NCBI GenBank assembly: GCA_023091735.1
Contig: JALKBU010001031.1
Span: forward strand, 1-18,104
Source: Trichomonas tenax
Lineage: Eukaryota; Parabasalia; Trichomonadida; Trichomonadidae
DNA length: 18,104 nt
Direction: 5' to 3'
Shown here piece after piece: positions 7,796 through 16,250 of the stretch; within the stretch, counting starts at the first letter, position 1, and every line of letters begins with the position of its first letter. Both the position numbers and the translations under genes were made by a program. A model generated the notes under the pieces. The model did not search any database and had not been told where the DNA came from. It was given only the letters and a program-made list of their open reading frames with translations.

Positions 7796-8160
7796 TTATG
7801 TAAGAAGTGTTGCCTGAGCTGTCGCCGTCATTTCAGCAGCTTCTTTCTTCCTCTTGGCAGCCAAGAGGACGACGACGACAACGAGAGCAATGATAACAAC
7901 TCCAGCAACGATACCAACGACGGCGGCCCAAACTGGAATGCCGAATAACTTCTTGCTTGTGTTGCCAGACTTCTGGCCGGCTTCGTACTCTGGGAAGACT
8001 TCGTTGTTGATCTGCTCAGCGATTTCAGCAACGCTGTCGAATCTGATGGAGCCGCCCTTTGCCTCGATGAGGATCTTGTTGATTCTGTCTGTGAATCTTG
8101 TGAGGTTGACGCTTGTGACGTTGTAAATGAGAACATCGATGGATGTCAAGTATGACTGGA
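7796..8160 (-). pseudogene. C-terminal part of the surface-protein gene, cut off by a frameshift
   Basis: The frame continues the gene at 8161-9969 after the 11-nt duplication and has no ATG of its own near the break; the nearest in-frame start-like codon is TTG at 8149. It encodes the last ~55 residues of the ectodomain, then one strong membrane span (about WAAVVGIVAGVVIIALVVVV onward) and a short cytoplasmic tail starting KRKKEAAEM and ending TLLT. Basic residues immediately after the span fit the positive-inside rule for a type I protein. The stop TAA overlaps a TAAA, as expected of a trichomonad poly(A) signal, so the 3' end of the original gene is intact. Without this part the product at 8161-9969 lacks its anchor. 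Confidence 0.75.
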
Positions 8161-8169
8161 TTATGACTG
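8148..8169 (-). repeat. 11-nt imperfect tandem duplication causing a frameshift
   Basis: On the minus strand CAGTCATAATC (8169-8159) is followed directly by CAGTCATACTT (8158-8148); eight of the first eight bases are identical. The first copy creates the TAA at 8163-8161. Ignoring 11 nt puts the upstream and downstream frames exactly in register. Confidence 0.85.
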
Positions 8170-9969
8170 AATGAGCTTCATGATGAAATTGTAGTCGAAG
8201 TTGATGCCTGTGATGAGTTCCTTGAATGTGACCTTGAGTGTTGGAGCTCTGGCGATGATCTTTCTTGCGCCTTCGATGATCTTGACAGCCTGTCCATCTG
8301 TGGCAACAGCGCAGTCGAGGAGGTTGAGAACAGATGTAACTTTCAGCTTAGCGATGTTATCGAGTGTGGCGAGAACGTCGAGGCCTCTGACCTTGATGCC
8401 CTTTAATGCCTCTCTAGCTGTGATGTCCTGTGTATTGCATAACTTGTTGGAGAATGTAGCCATAGCTGTGTAAACATCACCGAGTGGAACAGCTGTAAGG
8501 AGATCAGAGAATGTTGAATCCTCAGCGAGCTTCTTGGAGATGCCTCTTAAGATGTCCTCGACAATGGCAAGAGGACCGGCTGGATAGATTTCGTTGAGTG
8601 TGGCAATGCCATCAGCGAGGCTGTTGAGAGCTCTCTTGACAGATGCGACATCCATCTTCTCCATATTCTGTGTCTTAACGAACTCCTGAACCTTGGCGTT
8701 AACGTCGAAGAGGCTGAAAATTGCAATTGGTATCTTGGCCTCTTCGCTCTTCTTGTTAAGGAATTCAGCGATAGCAGATGCGTCGAAGTGTGTGTATGTG
8801 TCATCGTCCTTTGTGTTGAGAGACGTCATGATGCCCTCGACATCCTTGACGATCTGTGGGCGCCTTGTTGAGTCGCCGAAAGCGAATGCATCGATGAGGT
8901 AATCGCGGAGTGGATAGTCATTGAGGATTCCTCTGGCAACATCAATGATTGTGTCGGGAACTCTTGAGTTCTTTCCTGAGAAGATTGCGGAAATCAGTGG
9001 AGTGTTGATGTTTGTGAGCATCAATGGGAAATCCAAGAAGTGAAGGTCCTCATTTGGATATGAGAATCTCTTCTCATTCTTCCAGCTCTTGATCTTGGCA
9101 AAGATGTCGCTGGCCTTGTTAACTTCATTGATGACCTCCTGTGGGACCTTTGGATCGGTTGAGAGCTCATTGAAAATTTGGCAAGCCTTCTCGAGCTTGT
9201 CGGCAATGCTGTCAGCTGAGGATGGGATGATTCTTGTGAGTGGTGTGAGAGCCAAAACAACAGACTTGTTTATGAGCTTCTGGAGGCCCTGGATGGCGTC
9301 CTTGAGGGAAATCATGACGTTGGCGAACTCAGCAGCTGCATCATCGACTTTGATTGTGTCTTTTTCGAGGAATTTCTGAGCATCCTTCAAAACGGCCATT
9401 AACTTGCCTGTCATCTGCAAATGCGGTGGGACATTCTCAAATTTGAAGTCTTTGTCTGTTAAGGAGTACTTAACGACTTCAGAACCGTAATAAATGAATT
9501 CGGCTGGAAATTCAGCGGCAATGATGTAATCCTTGACTGTCTTCTGGAGTGGCTTGTCGGAGAAGATGTCATCGAGGATTCCCTTGAAGTTATCTGGCTT
9601 CATTCCGAGAAGTTCGATAGCTCTGATGACGTATGGTCTCAATGGTTCATACTTCTTGAAATCAACTGAGTCGAGTTCTTCCTGTGAGAAGAAATCGGCA
9701 ATCTTTGTTGAATTTTTTGCATAAACCTTAAAACTGTCGTAAACTTTTGAGAAATTAGTTTGTTCATTATAGATCACTTTATCAATGCTTTGAATGAGGC
9801 CTAAAATGTTGCCAGATGGTTGGAAGAATTTCTTTATTTCTTGATAAGTCTTAAAAGCGCCGTCATCTTCGACGATGTCCTTAATAGGAATGCCGCCCTG
9901 TGTCCAGATCTTGCTGTACAAGCGTGTCTCTTCATCACATAGAGAAGAAGACAATAAAGCAAAGAACAT
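8161..9969 (-). CDS. Secreted/ectodomain part of a single-pass surface protein (602 aa, anchor lost by frameshift)
   Basis: The ATG at 9969 is preceded by an initiator-like TCATTT 11 nt away. Residues 1-11 (MFFALLSSSLC) form a short signal peptide with likely cleavage before DEETR. Residues 12-602 are predominantly amphipathic helix, with few cysteines and no zinc-binding, protease or leucine-rich-repeat motif that I recognise. Gene-wide GC and codon use are those of an expressed trichomonad gene. The stop at 8161-8163 lies in an 11-nt duplication. The anchor and cytoplasmic tail follow in the shifted frame (7796-8160), so the ancestral product would be about 720 residues, type I in the plasma membrane. 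As it stands the product would be soluble and secreted unless the break is an allele-specific or assembly error. The role is unknown; a surface or host-contact role is inferred only from topology. Confidence 0.75.
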   Translation of the reverse strand: MFFALLSSSLCDEETRLYSKIWTQGGIPIKDIVEDDGAFKTYQEIKKFFQPSGNILGLIQSIDKVIYNEQTNFSKVYDSFKVYAKNSTKIADFFSQEELDSVDFKKYEPLRPYVIRAIELLGMKPDNFKGILDDIFSDKPLQKTVKDYIIAAEFPAEFIYYGSEVVKYSLTDKDFKFENVPPHLQMTGKLMAVLKDAQKFLEKDTIKVDDAAAEFANVMISLKDAIQGLQKLINKSVVLALTPLTRIIPSSADSIADKLEKACQIFNELSTDPKVPQEVINEVNKASDIFAKIKSWKNEKRFSYPNEDLHFLDFPLMLTNINTPLISAIFSGKNSRVPDTIIDVARGILNDYPLRDYLIDAFAFGDSTRRPQIVKDVEGIMTSLNTKDDDTYTHFDASAIAEFLNKKSEEAKIPIAIFSLFDVNAKVQEFVKTQNMEKMDVASVKRALNSLADGIATLNEIYPAGPLAIVEDILRGISKKLAEDSTFSDLLTAVPLGDVYTAMATFSNKLCNTQDITAREALKGIKVRGLDVLATLDNIAKLKVTSVLNLLDCAVATDGQAVKIIEGARKIIARAPTLKVTFKELITGINFDYNFIMKLIQS

Positions 9970-9976
9970 TTATAAA

Positions 9977-9982
9977 AAATGA
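9977..9982 (-). promoter_or_regulatory. Initiator-like element for the surface-protein gene
   Basis: TCATTT on the minus strand fits the trichomonad initiator TCA(+1)Y(T/A). The predicted 5' leader is 11 nt, within the short leaders usual for this group. Confidence 0.55.
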
Positions 9983-11824
9983 ATTTGAGCTCTGTGTGTA
10001 TGGTTTTGCGATATTTTTGCAATATCAAAAAAATTTGGATCGAAATCTCTCAATTGCGAAGAAAAAATTTAATTGGGAATTCTTAATATCTACATTTAAG
10101 AGATAATATTTTATTGTGTCTTTGAGAAAAAAATTGAATGATTTACGAAACTCGTAAAATAACGAGCTTTGAGAGCCGCGAAGCAGCGTCACTTTTTGGG
10201 TTATATTTGTATTTGCTAAAATTATTTTCGTAAAAATGTTTAGCATAGTCATTATGATATAATAATAAAAATGTCAAACCGCCGCTCCAAACTGAAATTT
10301 TGATATGAAAATTTACTAAAACTTTATTTTCAGATCTCTCTGATGATTATTATGGGGTAATCAGTAGTATATGAAGTGTGTATTTTAGGTTCGCTTAAAA
10401 TTCTCCTGTGTAGGGCTCATTTCTCCGTTCCTCTCCCTCGGCAAAACAATTTACAACAGTGAACCTAAAATACACATTTCATATATGATATAAGCAAATA
10501 ATAAAAATTACTTAAACCCACTGATGATTTAATACATTTTACAATGAATTTTGAAATTTCCCCAAGAACCACAAAGGTGAAAAATCTATAAGATTTTATT
10601 ACCGATTGGGGCGGAATTAATGGGTTAAAAAATGAAATGTGATGTAATAAAAGATGAAAAAAAAGTGAATATTTTGAAAAATTGAATGAAATCAAAAAAA
10701 CAGTTGTTTTGAATATTGAATGTATATAATCGTCAGCACGTTAGTGAAGGTGGGCAGAAATATATATACTGAGCAAAATTTTGAAAAACTGTAAAATTTA
10801 TGAAAATTTAATGAAAAATTAATGATACTATGTTGCTGCCAGAAAATGGTACCCCCAGAATGCGTATTCAGAGTGCCACACCTTCTTTTTAACTTTTTCA
10901 ACTTAAATCGACTTTATCTCTTGATGTAGTGACTTTTACTTCTTAACTTAAACGTAACATGAACCTACCTTTTCGTTTTCTATCGAATTATTATAATTAT
11001 TTCGCATTTACTTCGTTTTTTGTAATTTCATATCATAACATTTCGACGAATTTTAGACATTTCTTATGCTCATCCGTACATCTTAGCATCTCTTTTAACA
11101 AAGGACTACAGCCGGAAGGTCAGAGCATGGTGTTGTCGGTGACGACCTCATCTTGATCTCCGCCAACCATAAAATGAGGAATTGTCCTTTGTGGCTTTTT
11201 CTATATGCTATATGCACATTTACTATATCATTCTTATCATTAAATCGAAGAACTTCATTTTCACGGATTTACATGTCATATTTTACATTTACCAAAAATA
11301 TCTTGCTCAAACAAAGCCAAGCTAAAAACTATGGTATCTAGCAGATAATCCCATTGAATATAGTGGAAGTTATATTAACTTGAAGACTTTAAAGTGTGAT
11401 TATATAATTTAAAATCAAACAGGACGATATACTAGTAGTAAGAATTGTCTTTCCTCATTTAACCACAAATATGATGGATCACAAATATACTAGTATTATT
11501 GAACTCTCGACGCAAAAAACCAACAATTATTAATTTTTAAATATTACAAGAAAATATAAATTATAGTACGAATCTCTTCATACATTTTAATATAGTTGTC
11601 TAGGTTTTGATGCTCAAATACAACAAATTAATTCAAATATAATATTAGTTGACTCATTTTTAGTAGACTAATAAGAATCTCTTTCAATAGTATTATTTGT
11701 GTGTTAAAGCTTGTAGCTCAAAAATGATATAAAATTTGATATAAAAACGTTTTTGGTAATTTGATACCAATACCTGTGCGTTTACAATCTTTCTGCCTTA
11801 ATATGAAGACGTTTAGCAACAGAG
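9983..11824. other. Long intergenic stretch with foldback repeats and a small GC-rich relic
   Basis: No convincing gene. It contains nested small dyads at 10142-10166 (TTTACGA/TCGTAAA overlapping CTCGT/ACGAG), followed by a locally GC-richer run to about 10190. It also holds the inverted pair at 10368-10485 (separate entry) and a GC-richer patch at about 11100-11200 that reads as coding-like fragments in several frames, without a start or stop arrangement of a gene. The short frames at 10025-10252, 10465-10901, 10959-11156 and 11153-11341 are not supported. Confidence 0.5.
10368..10485. repeat. Foldback element: 28-bp inverted repeats, 118 bp overall
   Basis: The left arm (10368-10395) begins TATATGAAGTGTGTATTTTA. 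The right arm (10458-10485) ends TACACATTTCATATA. They pair at 26 of 28 positions around a 62-nt, pyrimidine-rich centre (CTCATTTCTCCGTTCCTCTC). The structure resembles a small MITE or foldback remnant; no target duplication is clear. Confidence 0.65.
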
Positions 11825-11830
11825 TCATTA
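11825..11830 (+). promoter_or_regulatory. Initiator-like element for the coiled-coil gene
   Basis: TCATTA fits TCA(+1)Y(T/A). The +1 A at 11827 lies 7 nt before the ATG at 11834. This supports that ATG as the start. Confidence 0.6.
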
Positions 11831-11833
11831 ATA

Positions 11834-12373
11834 ATGAGTGACAACAGTTTATCGATTCTTGCTGAAGTCAGTCAACAAAAATTTGTCCAACAGGAGAAAA
11901 AATGCGAACAAAATAACAAAGCAGTCGAAGCCCAATTGGCTATTTTGAACGAATACGCGAATTCCTATAAAAATGTTGAAGATATCGAAAATTCTTTGGC
12001 TGAAGTTAACACCCTGATTGAATCCGTCGAAAAAGAAATCCAAACAGCGCAAAAATTTTTGAATCACCTGCTTTTAGATAGAATCGAATATAGAAAACAA
12101 TCAGAATGCAGCGATATGATGAAATTGATAATGGAGTCAACAATGCAGAATTTTACTGATACAATGAAGGCCACAATCGAAAAGCAAAACTTAAATATGA
12201 GCATTTTCACTATTATTGAGCTTGAAAATAACTTTGCACAACTGATTGCTAAATTGAAGGACCAAAACATGTATCCTATTGACAAAGAAGCAGATGAAAA
12301 GCAAAATCAAAAAGTTCGAGATCACAATGCAAAGATATTGAATTTCTTACAGCAATTTGTTGGTGAAAAGTAG
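11834..12373 (+). CDS. Small coiled-coil protein, 179 aa
   Basis: The frame is a full-length ORF from an ATG with an initiator 7 nt upstream to TAG at 12371-12373. The protein is almost entirely charged helix. Heptad-like leucine/isoleucine spacing is visible at residues ~20-75 (NNKAVEAQLAILNEYANSYK, VEDIENSLAEVNTLIESVEK) and again at ~120-178 (IIELENNFAQLIAKLKDQN, DHNAKILNFLQQFV). There are two cysteines and no Trp. There is no signal peptide or membrane segment, so it is probably cytosolic or nuclear. Its size and two-helix layout fit a subunit of a small structural or tethering complex, such as kinetochore, vesicle-tethering or cytoskeletal proteins, but no family signature was recognised and no function is assigned. 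It is on the opposite strand to the neighbouring reductase; the two genes converge, with 417 bp between their stops. Confidence 0.8.
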   Translation: MSDNSLSILAEVSQQKFVQQEKKCEQNNKAVEAQLAILNEYANSYKNVEDIENSLAEVNTLIESVEKEIQTAQKFLNHLLLDRIEYRKQSECSDMMKLIMESTMQNFTDTMKATIEKQNLNMSIFTIIELENNFAQLIAKLKDQNMYPIDKEADEKQNQKVRDHNAKILNFLQQFVGEK

Positions 12374-12790
12374 AATCTTCATACATGTATTTATAAGATC
12401 ACTGTTATTACCAAAATATATTTTATATATTTTATCAATCAACATCTTTACTATCTTACTCTTTTACAAAAGTTTATCTCAACCGCAGACTATTAAAACA
12501 TATTTTTGAAATTTTTTTCGTGAATCTAGAAAAATGATGTCTCAGACTATCAATAAGCTTTTGAGCTGATAGCAGTGATAATTTATATTAGAATATTAGC
12601 AATTCCAAATAATATTATATGGAAAAATATTTTATTGATTTAAATGTTGAAATGTTAACTACTGATGTGTCCATATATTTCTTTCAATGGTCTAAGTGTC
12701 ACATTTGCTCTATCACATGCTTTTTGAATGATTTAGTTATGAATATCTAAAACAAAAAGAAAATAAGCAATTAAGAAAGATTTACTTGAT
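12374..12790. other. Convergent intergenic stretch
   Basis: AT-rich 3'-flanking DNA between two convergent genes; no gene, RNA or repeat recognised. Confidence 0.6.
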
Positions 12791-13714
12791 TTACCAGCCA
12801 TCGCCAAGGAGGTCTGTGTTCCAATTGACCTTTGGTGTAACATATCTGAAGAATCTCTCGCGTTTACGAAGGCGTTCGACTTGGTCTTTTGTGAGTTCGA
12901 AATCTAAGTGGTTGTTTTTGTAGATTCTCTCTGGTGTGACAGACTTAGCGAGAAGCGCAGCTCCTGGCTCGATTGTCAGCAAAAACTTAAGTTCGACTTC
13001 ACCGACAGTCTTTCCAGTCTCCTCGGCGATCTTAACGAGGACTTCATCCTTCAAAAGTGTTGGAGAACCTGGCTTTGCCCAATCTTCAGTTCCAAGTGTT
13101 GAATATCCTGTGAGAACAATACCATTTTCGTGCATGTAGTTGCGAATTGGCGCCTGCTGCATGTAGAGATGGAACTCAATTTGGTTTGTGTAAGGTGTAA
13201 TCTTTGTATCTGCGTTCTTCAGGCGTTCGAGTTGGTTAATTGTGAAGTTGGAGACACCAATGCGCTTGACTAAGCCCTTCTCGACGAGCTGCTCCATAGC
13301 CTTCCATGTATCAATGATAGAAACATCGTTATCAAATTGAATCTGGCCATTAACACGTGGGAACTTCTCACCTGTTGGTTCAGATGCCTGGAAGGCTGTT
13401 GGATAGTGCATTAAGTAAAGATCTAAGTAATCCAACTGAAGATCTTGTAATGTCTGTCTGCAAGCAGCCTCGACGTGATCTGGTCTATGCTGTGTGTTCC
13501 AGAGCTTAGATGTGATCCAGATCTGCTCACGCTTGACGCCCATTGCCCATAATTTCTGCAATGCTTGGCCAACAACGTCTTCATTTTCATAACAGGCCGC
13601 GCAATCGATGTGAACGTATCCTGCCTCCTTAACAGCGTAAACGATGGCGTTGATGAGGTCCTCACTCCTTGGAGACTTCCATGTGCCGAGGCCGATCGTT
13701 GGAATGCGATTCAT
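12791..13714 (-). CDS. Aldo/keto reductase, NADP(H)-dependent (307 aa)
   Basis: This is a complete member of the aldo/keto reductase superfamily, a cytosolic (beta/alpha)8-barrel enzyme that reduces aldehydes or ketones to alcohols with NADPH. The N-terminal signature IPTIGLGTWKS is at residues 4-14. The catalytic tetrad is readable as Asp37 and Tyr42 (HIDCAACYENE), Lys70 (ITSKLWN) and His103 (LYLMHYP). RIGVSNF (near residue 170) and AKSVTPERI near the C-terminus are the usual barrel and cofactor-phosphate-binding segments, with LAKS in place of the common IPKS. The length is typical. The specific substrate cannot be told from sequence. The ATG at 13714 is preceded by three overlapping initiator-like hexamers. 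The stop is in TGGTAAAT, so TAAA overlaps it. The codon composition resembles the surface-protein and peptidase genes on the same strand. There is no sign of disruption. Confidence 0.95.
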   Translation of the reverse strand: MNRIPTIGLGTWKSPRSEDLINAIVYAVKEAGYVHIDCAACYENEDVVGQALQKLWAMGVKREQIWITSKLWNTQHRPDHVEAACRQTLQDLQLDYLDLYLMHYPTAFQASEPTGEKFPRVNGQIQFDNDVSIIDTWKAMEQLVEKGLVKRIGVSNFTINQLERLKNADTKITPYTNQIEFHLYMQQAPIRNYMHENGIVLTGYSTLGTEDWAKPGSPTLLKDEVLVKIAEETGKTVGEVELKFLLTIEPGAALLAKSVTPERIYKNNHLDFELTKDQVERLRKRERFFRYVTPKVNWNTDLLGDGW

Positions 13715-13715
13715 T

Positions 13716-13733
13716 ATATGAAAAATGAAGTGA
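13716..13733 (-). promoter_or_regulatory. Triple initiator-like cluster for the reductase gene
   Basis: Read on the minus strand, TCACTT, TCATTT and TCATAT lie one after another. All fit TCA(+1)Y(T/A) and predict leaders of 17, 12 and 5 nt. Which is used cannot be told from sequence. Confidence 0.5.
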
Positions 13734-14131
13734 AAAAATCATTAATCGCTGTCACGTTTTATTATCTCAAATTTTGTCACGTTTTTGAAATTGAATGTGT
13801 TGTCACTTTTAATTTGAAAGATGTTTGTCACATTTCGGTTTTCAATTTTTTAAATTTAACCCATCATTTTAACTCTCAAAGGCCTAAACAAATAACAGGG
13901 AAAGAAGATAAAACTGTTTTTTCTTGTTAATTTTTTAAGAAATGATATGTTTTGACTGTAAAATATGTGTGGGAACATTCTAAAGAATTCTTTTGCACAT
14001 GAAAAACATATCCAATTCAATCCGTCATTTTTTGAGCACAAAAGAGTGAAAATTTGAGCCGTTTGCAATGCAGCAGGGCCTATTTACGACGGAAATGGCT
14101 CATAAATCAAAAGTATGATGGTTTGAAAACA
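13734..14131. other. Intergenic stretch upstream of the reductase
   Basis: AT-rich, no gene recognised. The plus-strand frame 13565-13930 that enters it is a shadow of the reductase; the minus-strand frame at 13856-14068 has no support. Confidence 0.55.
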
Positions 14132-14287
14132 AGTAGTAGAGTGAGGGGGTAGTTGCTCGATTTTGTAATCATACACATAGAGGCTCGGAATTACAATATA
14201 AATATATATGTTGGAATACAGCCTCTATATGCATGATTACAAAATCGAGCAACTACCCCCCCCCCCCCCCCCCCTCACTCTACTACT
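14132..14287. mobile_element. 156-bp MITE-like foldback with a C19 tract in one arm
   Basis: The left arm (14132-14185) starts AGTAGTAGAGTGAGGGGGTA and ends ATAGAGGCT. The right arm (14220-14287) is its complement with two mismatches, except that the G5 run at 14145-14149 is answered by C19 at 14256-14274. The loop is 34 nt and AT-rich. It codes for nothing. A TA dinucleotide lies at matching positions near both ends (14134-14135 and 14284-14285) and could be a TA target duplication of a Tc1/mariner-type MITE, but it is also part of the palindrome, so this is not decisive. Confidence 0.7.
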
Positions 14288-14921
14288 AAAACATTGAAGA
14301 TACATTGATAAATCGCATAATGGGGTATAGTCTATCGATAGTGAAAAGGAGATTTGCAGCTTCTTATTGTGTTTTTGCAATTTTTGGCTTGATTTCTATC
14401 ACTTTAAACTTGTTTGGACTCGATTGCTTCATGATTTCGATTTTCTTCAATAATATGAAGCTGTTTCTCGAATATTGGGTCCTTTTAAACTAAAATAGAG
14501 AAATTCAAATAATATCCTTATGGAAATTTTATTTAATTAAAAATTTAATATATACACATCTTGTAGGATAGTTTAATCAATATTTCCGTTTTCCATAATT
14601 TTGATTTTTAGTATAAAAATAGTAATAAAAATAAATTATTTTATCATTTTCTTTTATACAGATAAATATTTTTGATTTTTTAAATCTAAAATTATTAATT
14701 ATTTTATATAAAAAATCAATATCTTCAGTTAAAACCAAAATTATGAAAATTCAAATTTAATTATTTTCTATTTTAGCTTCTATGATCTTCTAATATATCA
14801 CAATCGCAATTTATCAATGATTTAGTTAGAGCTGTATAGGTGTTAATGAATAATATTGACATTTATTTGAAATTGGAGAAAATGAGGTCATTTAATATAT
14901 ATAATTAAATTTTAAATGAAA
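14288..14921. other. Intergenic stretch, nothing firm
   Basis: Very AT-rich 3'-flank of the peptidase gene. A short stretch at about 14330-14490 reads with moderate codon quality on the minus strand (FEKQLHIIEENRNHEAIESK) but is stopped on both sides. It may be a gene relic; no gene is called. Confidence 0.5.
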
Positions 14922-16250
14922 TTACTCTTGATCGAAAAGCCAGTGCTCGATAGTATCAAGCTCCTGCTGTCTGATACGGATAAGATCTACTGGATCGTCT
15001 GGTTGTGCTGCGTGAAGATCGCTGCAGTGGCCGAGCTCATGGCCGGCGTATGTGCGAACTACGCTGTTTGCATTGACTTCCTCGTCTTCTGTGATGCAAG
15101 CCCATGTCCATGGATCCTGGGAAGCTGTTGTGTAGAAGATGTGATCGCGTCTTGCTGGGATGTCTTGATATTTGGCGTTGAAAGCGTCAACATCCGGTGG
15201 CTGCATCTGATCGCCGAAAACGTCTTTGCATTGCTGCTCGAACATTTTCTTTGTGACTTGTAAACCACGAAGGCTTAATCTCTGATTTGTGCCTGTCTGC
15301 CAGTAAGCCAACTGGTTGCATGTCATCCAGAACCAGCAGCGCTGGCCGTTCGATGGCTTTGTTGTGTCCTTGAGCCAGTTTGTCGAATACTCGCTTGGAC
15401 GAGCCTGATTCTCAGCGAACCAGCCCTTGGCGTATGCGGCGAGAGCCATGACTGTATCCTTGTTGTTTCTGCGGGCGTCAACGAGTGGACTGCAAACCTG
15501 AGAAAGATTGTTGTACTGAAGAGATAATGTGTATAATTCACCAATGAAGTTCATGAATTGGCCATCTGTGAGTGGGAAGTTTGTGGTATCAACGCCGAAG
15601 AGCTGCTTGACCCATTCGTTTGTAGCTGGATCAGCGAGAAGCTTTTCTATCTGATAACGTGTCTGGCGAGCGATAGCAGCACACTCCTGACCCATAGAGA
15701 TGGCGTCCTGAAGATCGAAATCAGTGAAATCGTTAATCGCGTGAAGAACACCGGATGATGAAATAGCAGCCTTGAAATCATCTGGAAATGTGTCTCTGAC
15801 GTGAGCAGAGAGAAGGCCTGGGTATGAGCCACCAACAACAAGCCACGGAACATCATATCCTGTCAATTTGACGTAGTAATCTTTGAAAACCTTGTAATCT
15901 TGAACAGCCTGCTCGACAGTCAAATACTGAAGAGTATTGACATCGAGGCCGTTGTCTGGCATTGATTTACCGAAGAATCTGTGCTGAATTGTTAAAACAA
16001 TCGCGTTGAACTTCTTAGCCATGACGCCGATGAAATCACCATTGCCTGCTGGAACGAGGTTGTCAGACTCAGCTCCGATTTTCATGATGATTGCATTTGG
16101 TTTGTCACCGACAAGATTTTTCTTATTTTCGAAGTAATACTGCTTGAATGTGCCCTCGTTGTTGTCGTGGTTGAGAATCTGTGGGAAATTTAATGTAAGT
16201 TCTTCTCCATCATTGTCCCTGATTGCTAAGAGAGAAAGGAAGGGAAGCAT
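14922..16250 (-). CDS. Serine carboxypeptidase-like protease, family S28 (442 aa)
   Basis: This is a member of peptidase family S28 (lysosomal Pro-X carboxypeptidase / dipeptidyl-peptidase II group), which removes residues next to proline in the secretory or lysosomal compartment or outside the cell. Numbering is from the ATG at 16250. The catalytic serine is Ser142 in VVGGSYPG, the aspartate Asp379 in TASQDPWTW, and the histidine His408 in AGHELGHCSDLH. QHRFFGKSMP (89-98), corresponding to the usual HRYYG.S, and ISSSGVLHA (164-171) are also characteristic. MLPFLSLLAI forms a very short hydrophobic leader. Length is normal for the family. The frame remains open upstream to a TTG at 16280, but those ten extra codons come from A-runs, so the ATG is preferred. 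No good initiator hexamer lies near this ATG (only TCAGTT about 48 nt upstream), which is unlike its neighbours. The stop is TAA, followed shortly by TTTAAAA. The gene appears intact; expression is uncertain. Confidence 0.92.
   Translation of the reverse strand: MLPFLSLLAIRDNDGEELTLNFPQILNHDNNEGTFKQYYFENKKNLVGDKPNAIIMKIGAESDNLVPAGNGDFIGVMAKKFNAIVLTIQHRFFGKSMPDNGLDVNTLQYLTVEQAVQDYKVFKDYYVKLTGYDVPWLVVGGSYPGLLSAHVRDTFPDDFKAAISSSGVLHAINDFTDFDLQDAISMGQECAAIARQTRYQIEKLLADPATNEWVKQLFGVDTTNFPLTDGQFMNFIGELYTLSLQYNNLSQVCSPLVDARRNNKDTVMALAAYAKGWFAENQARPSEYSTNWLKDTTKPSNGQRCWFWMTCNQLAYWQTGTNQRLSLRGLQVTKKMFEQQCKDVFGDQMQPPDVDAFNAKYQDIPARRDHIFYTTASQDPWTWACITEDEEVNANSVVRTYAGHELGHCSDLHAAQPDDPVDLIRIRQQELDTIEHWLFDQE

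Noticed and set aside
7854..8126. Plus-strand and second minus-strand frames over the surface-protein tail
   Set aside because: They are shadows of the real frame; the minus frame at 7796-8149 carries the membrane span that fits the upstream gene.
8161..8169. Programmed -1 frameshift instead of a duplication
   Set aside because: There is no slippery heptamer at the stop, and the 11-nt near-repeat explains the shift directly; not excluded experimentally.
13565..13930. 121-codon plus-strand frame
   Set aside because: Its first half is antisense to the intact aldo/keto reductase and its second half is AT-rich intergenic DNA.
14305..14493. 62-codon hydrophobic frame after the foldback element
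   Set aside because: It starts at TTG, has AT-driven hydrophobicity, no initiator and no recognisable domain.
14916..15263. 115-codon plus-strand frame
   Set aside because: It is antisense to the S28 peptidase, whose catalytic motifs are intact on the minus strand.
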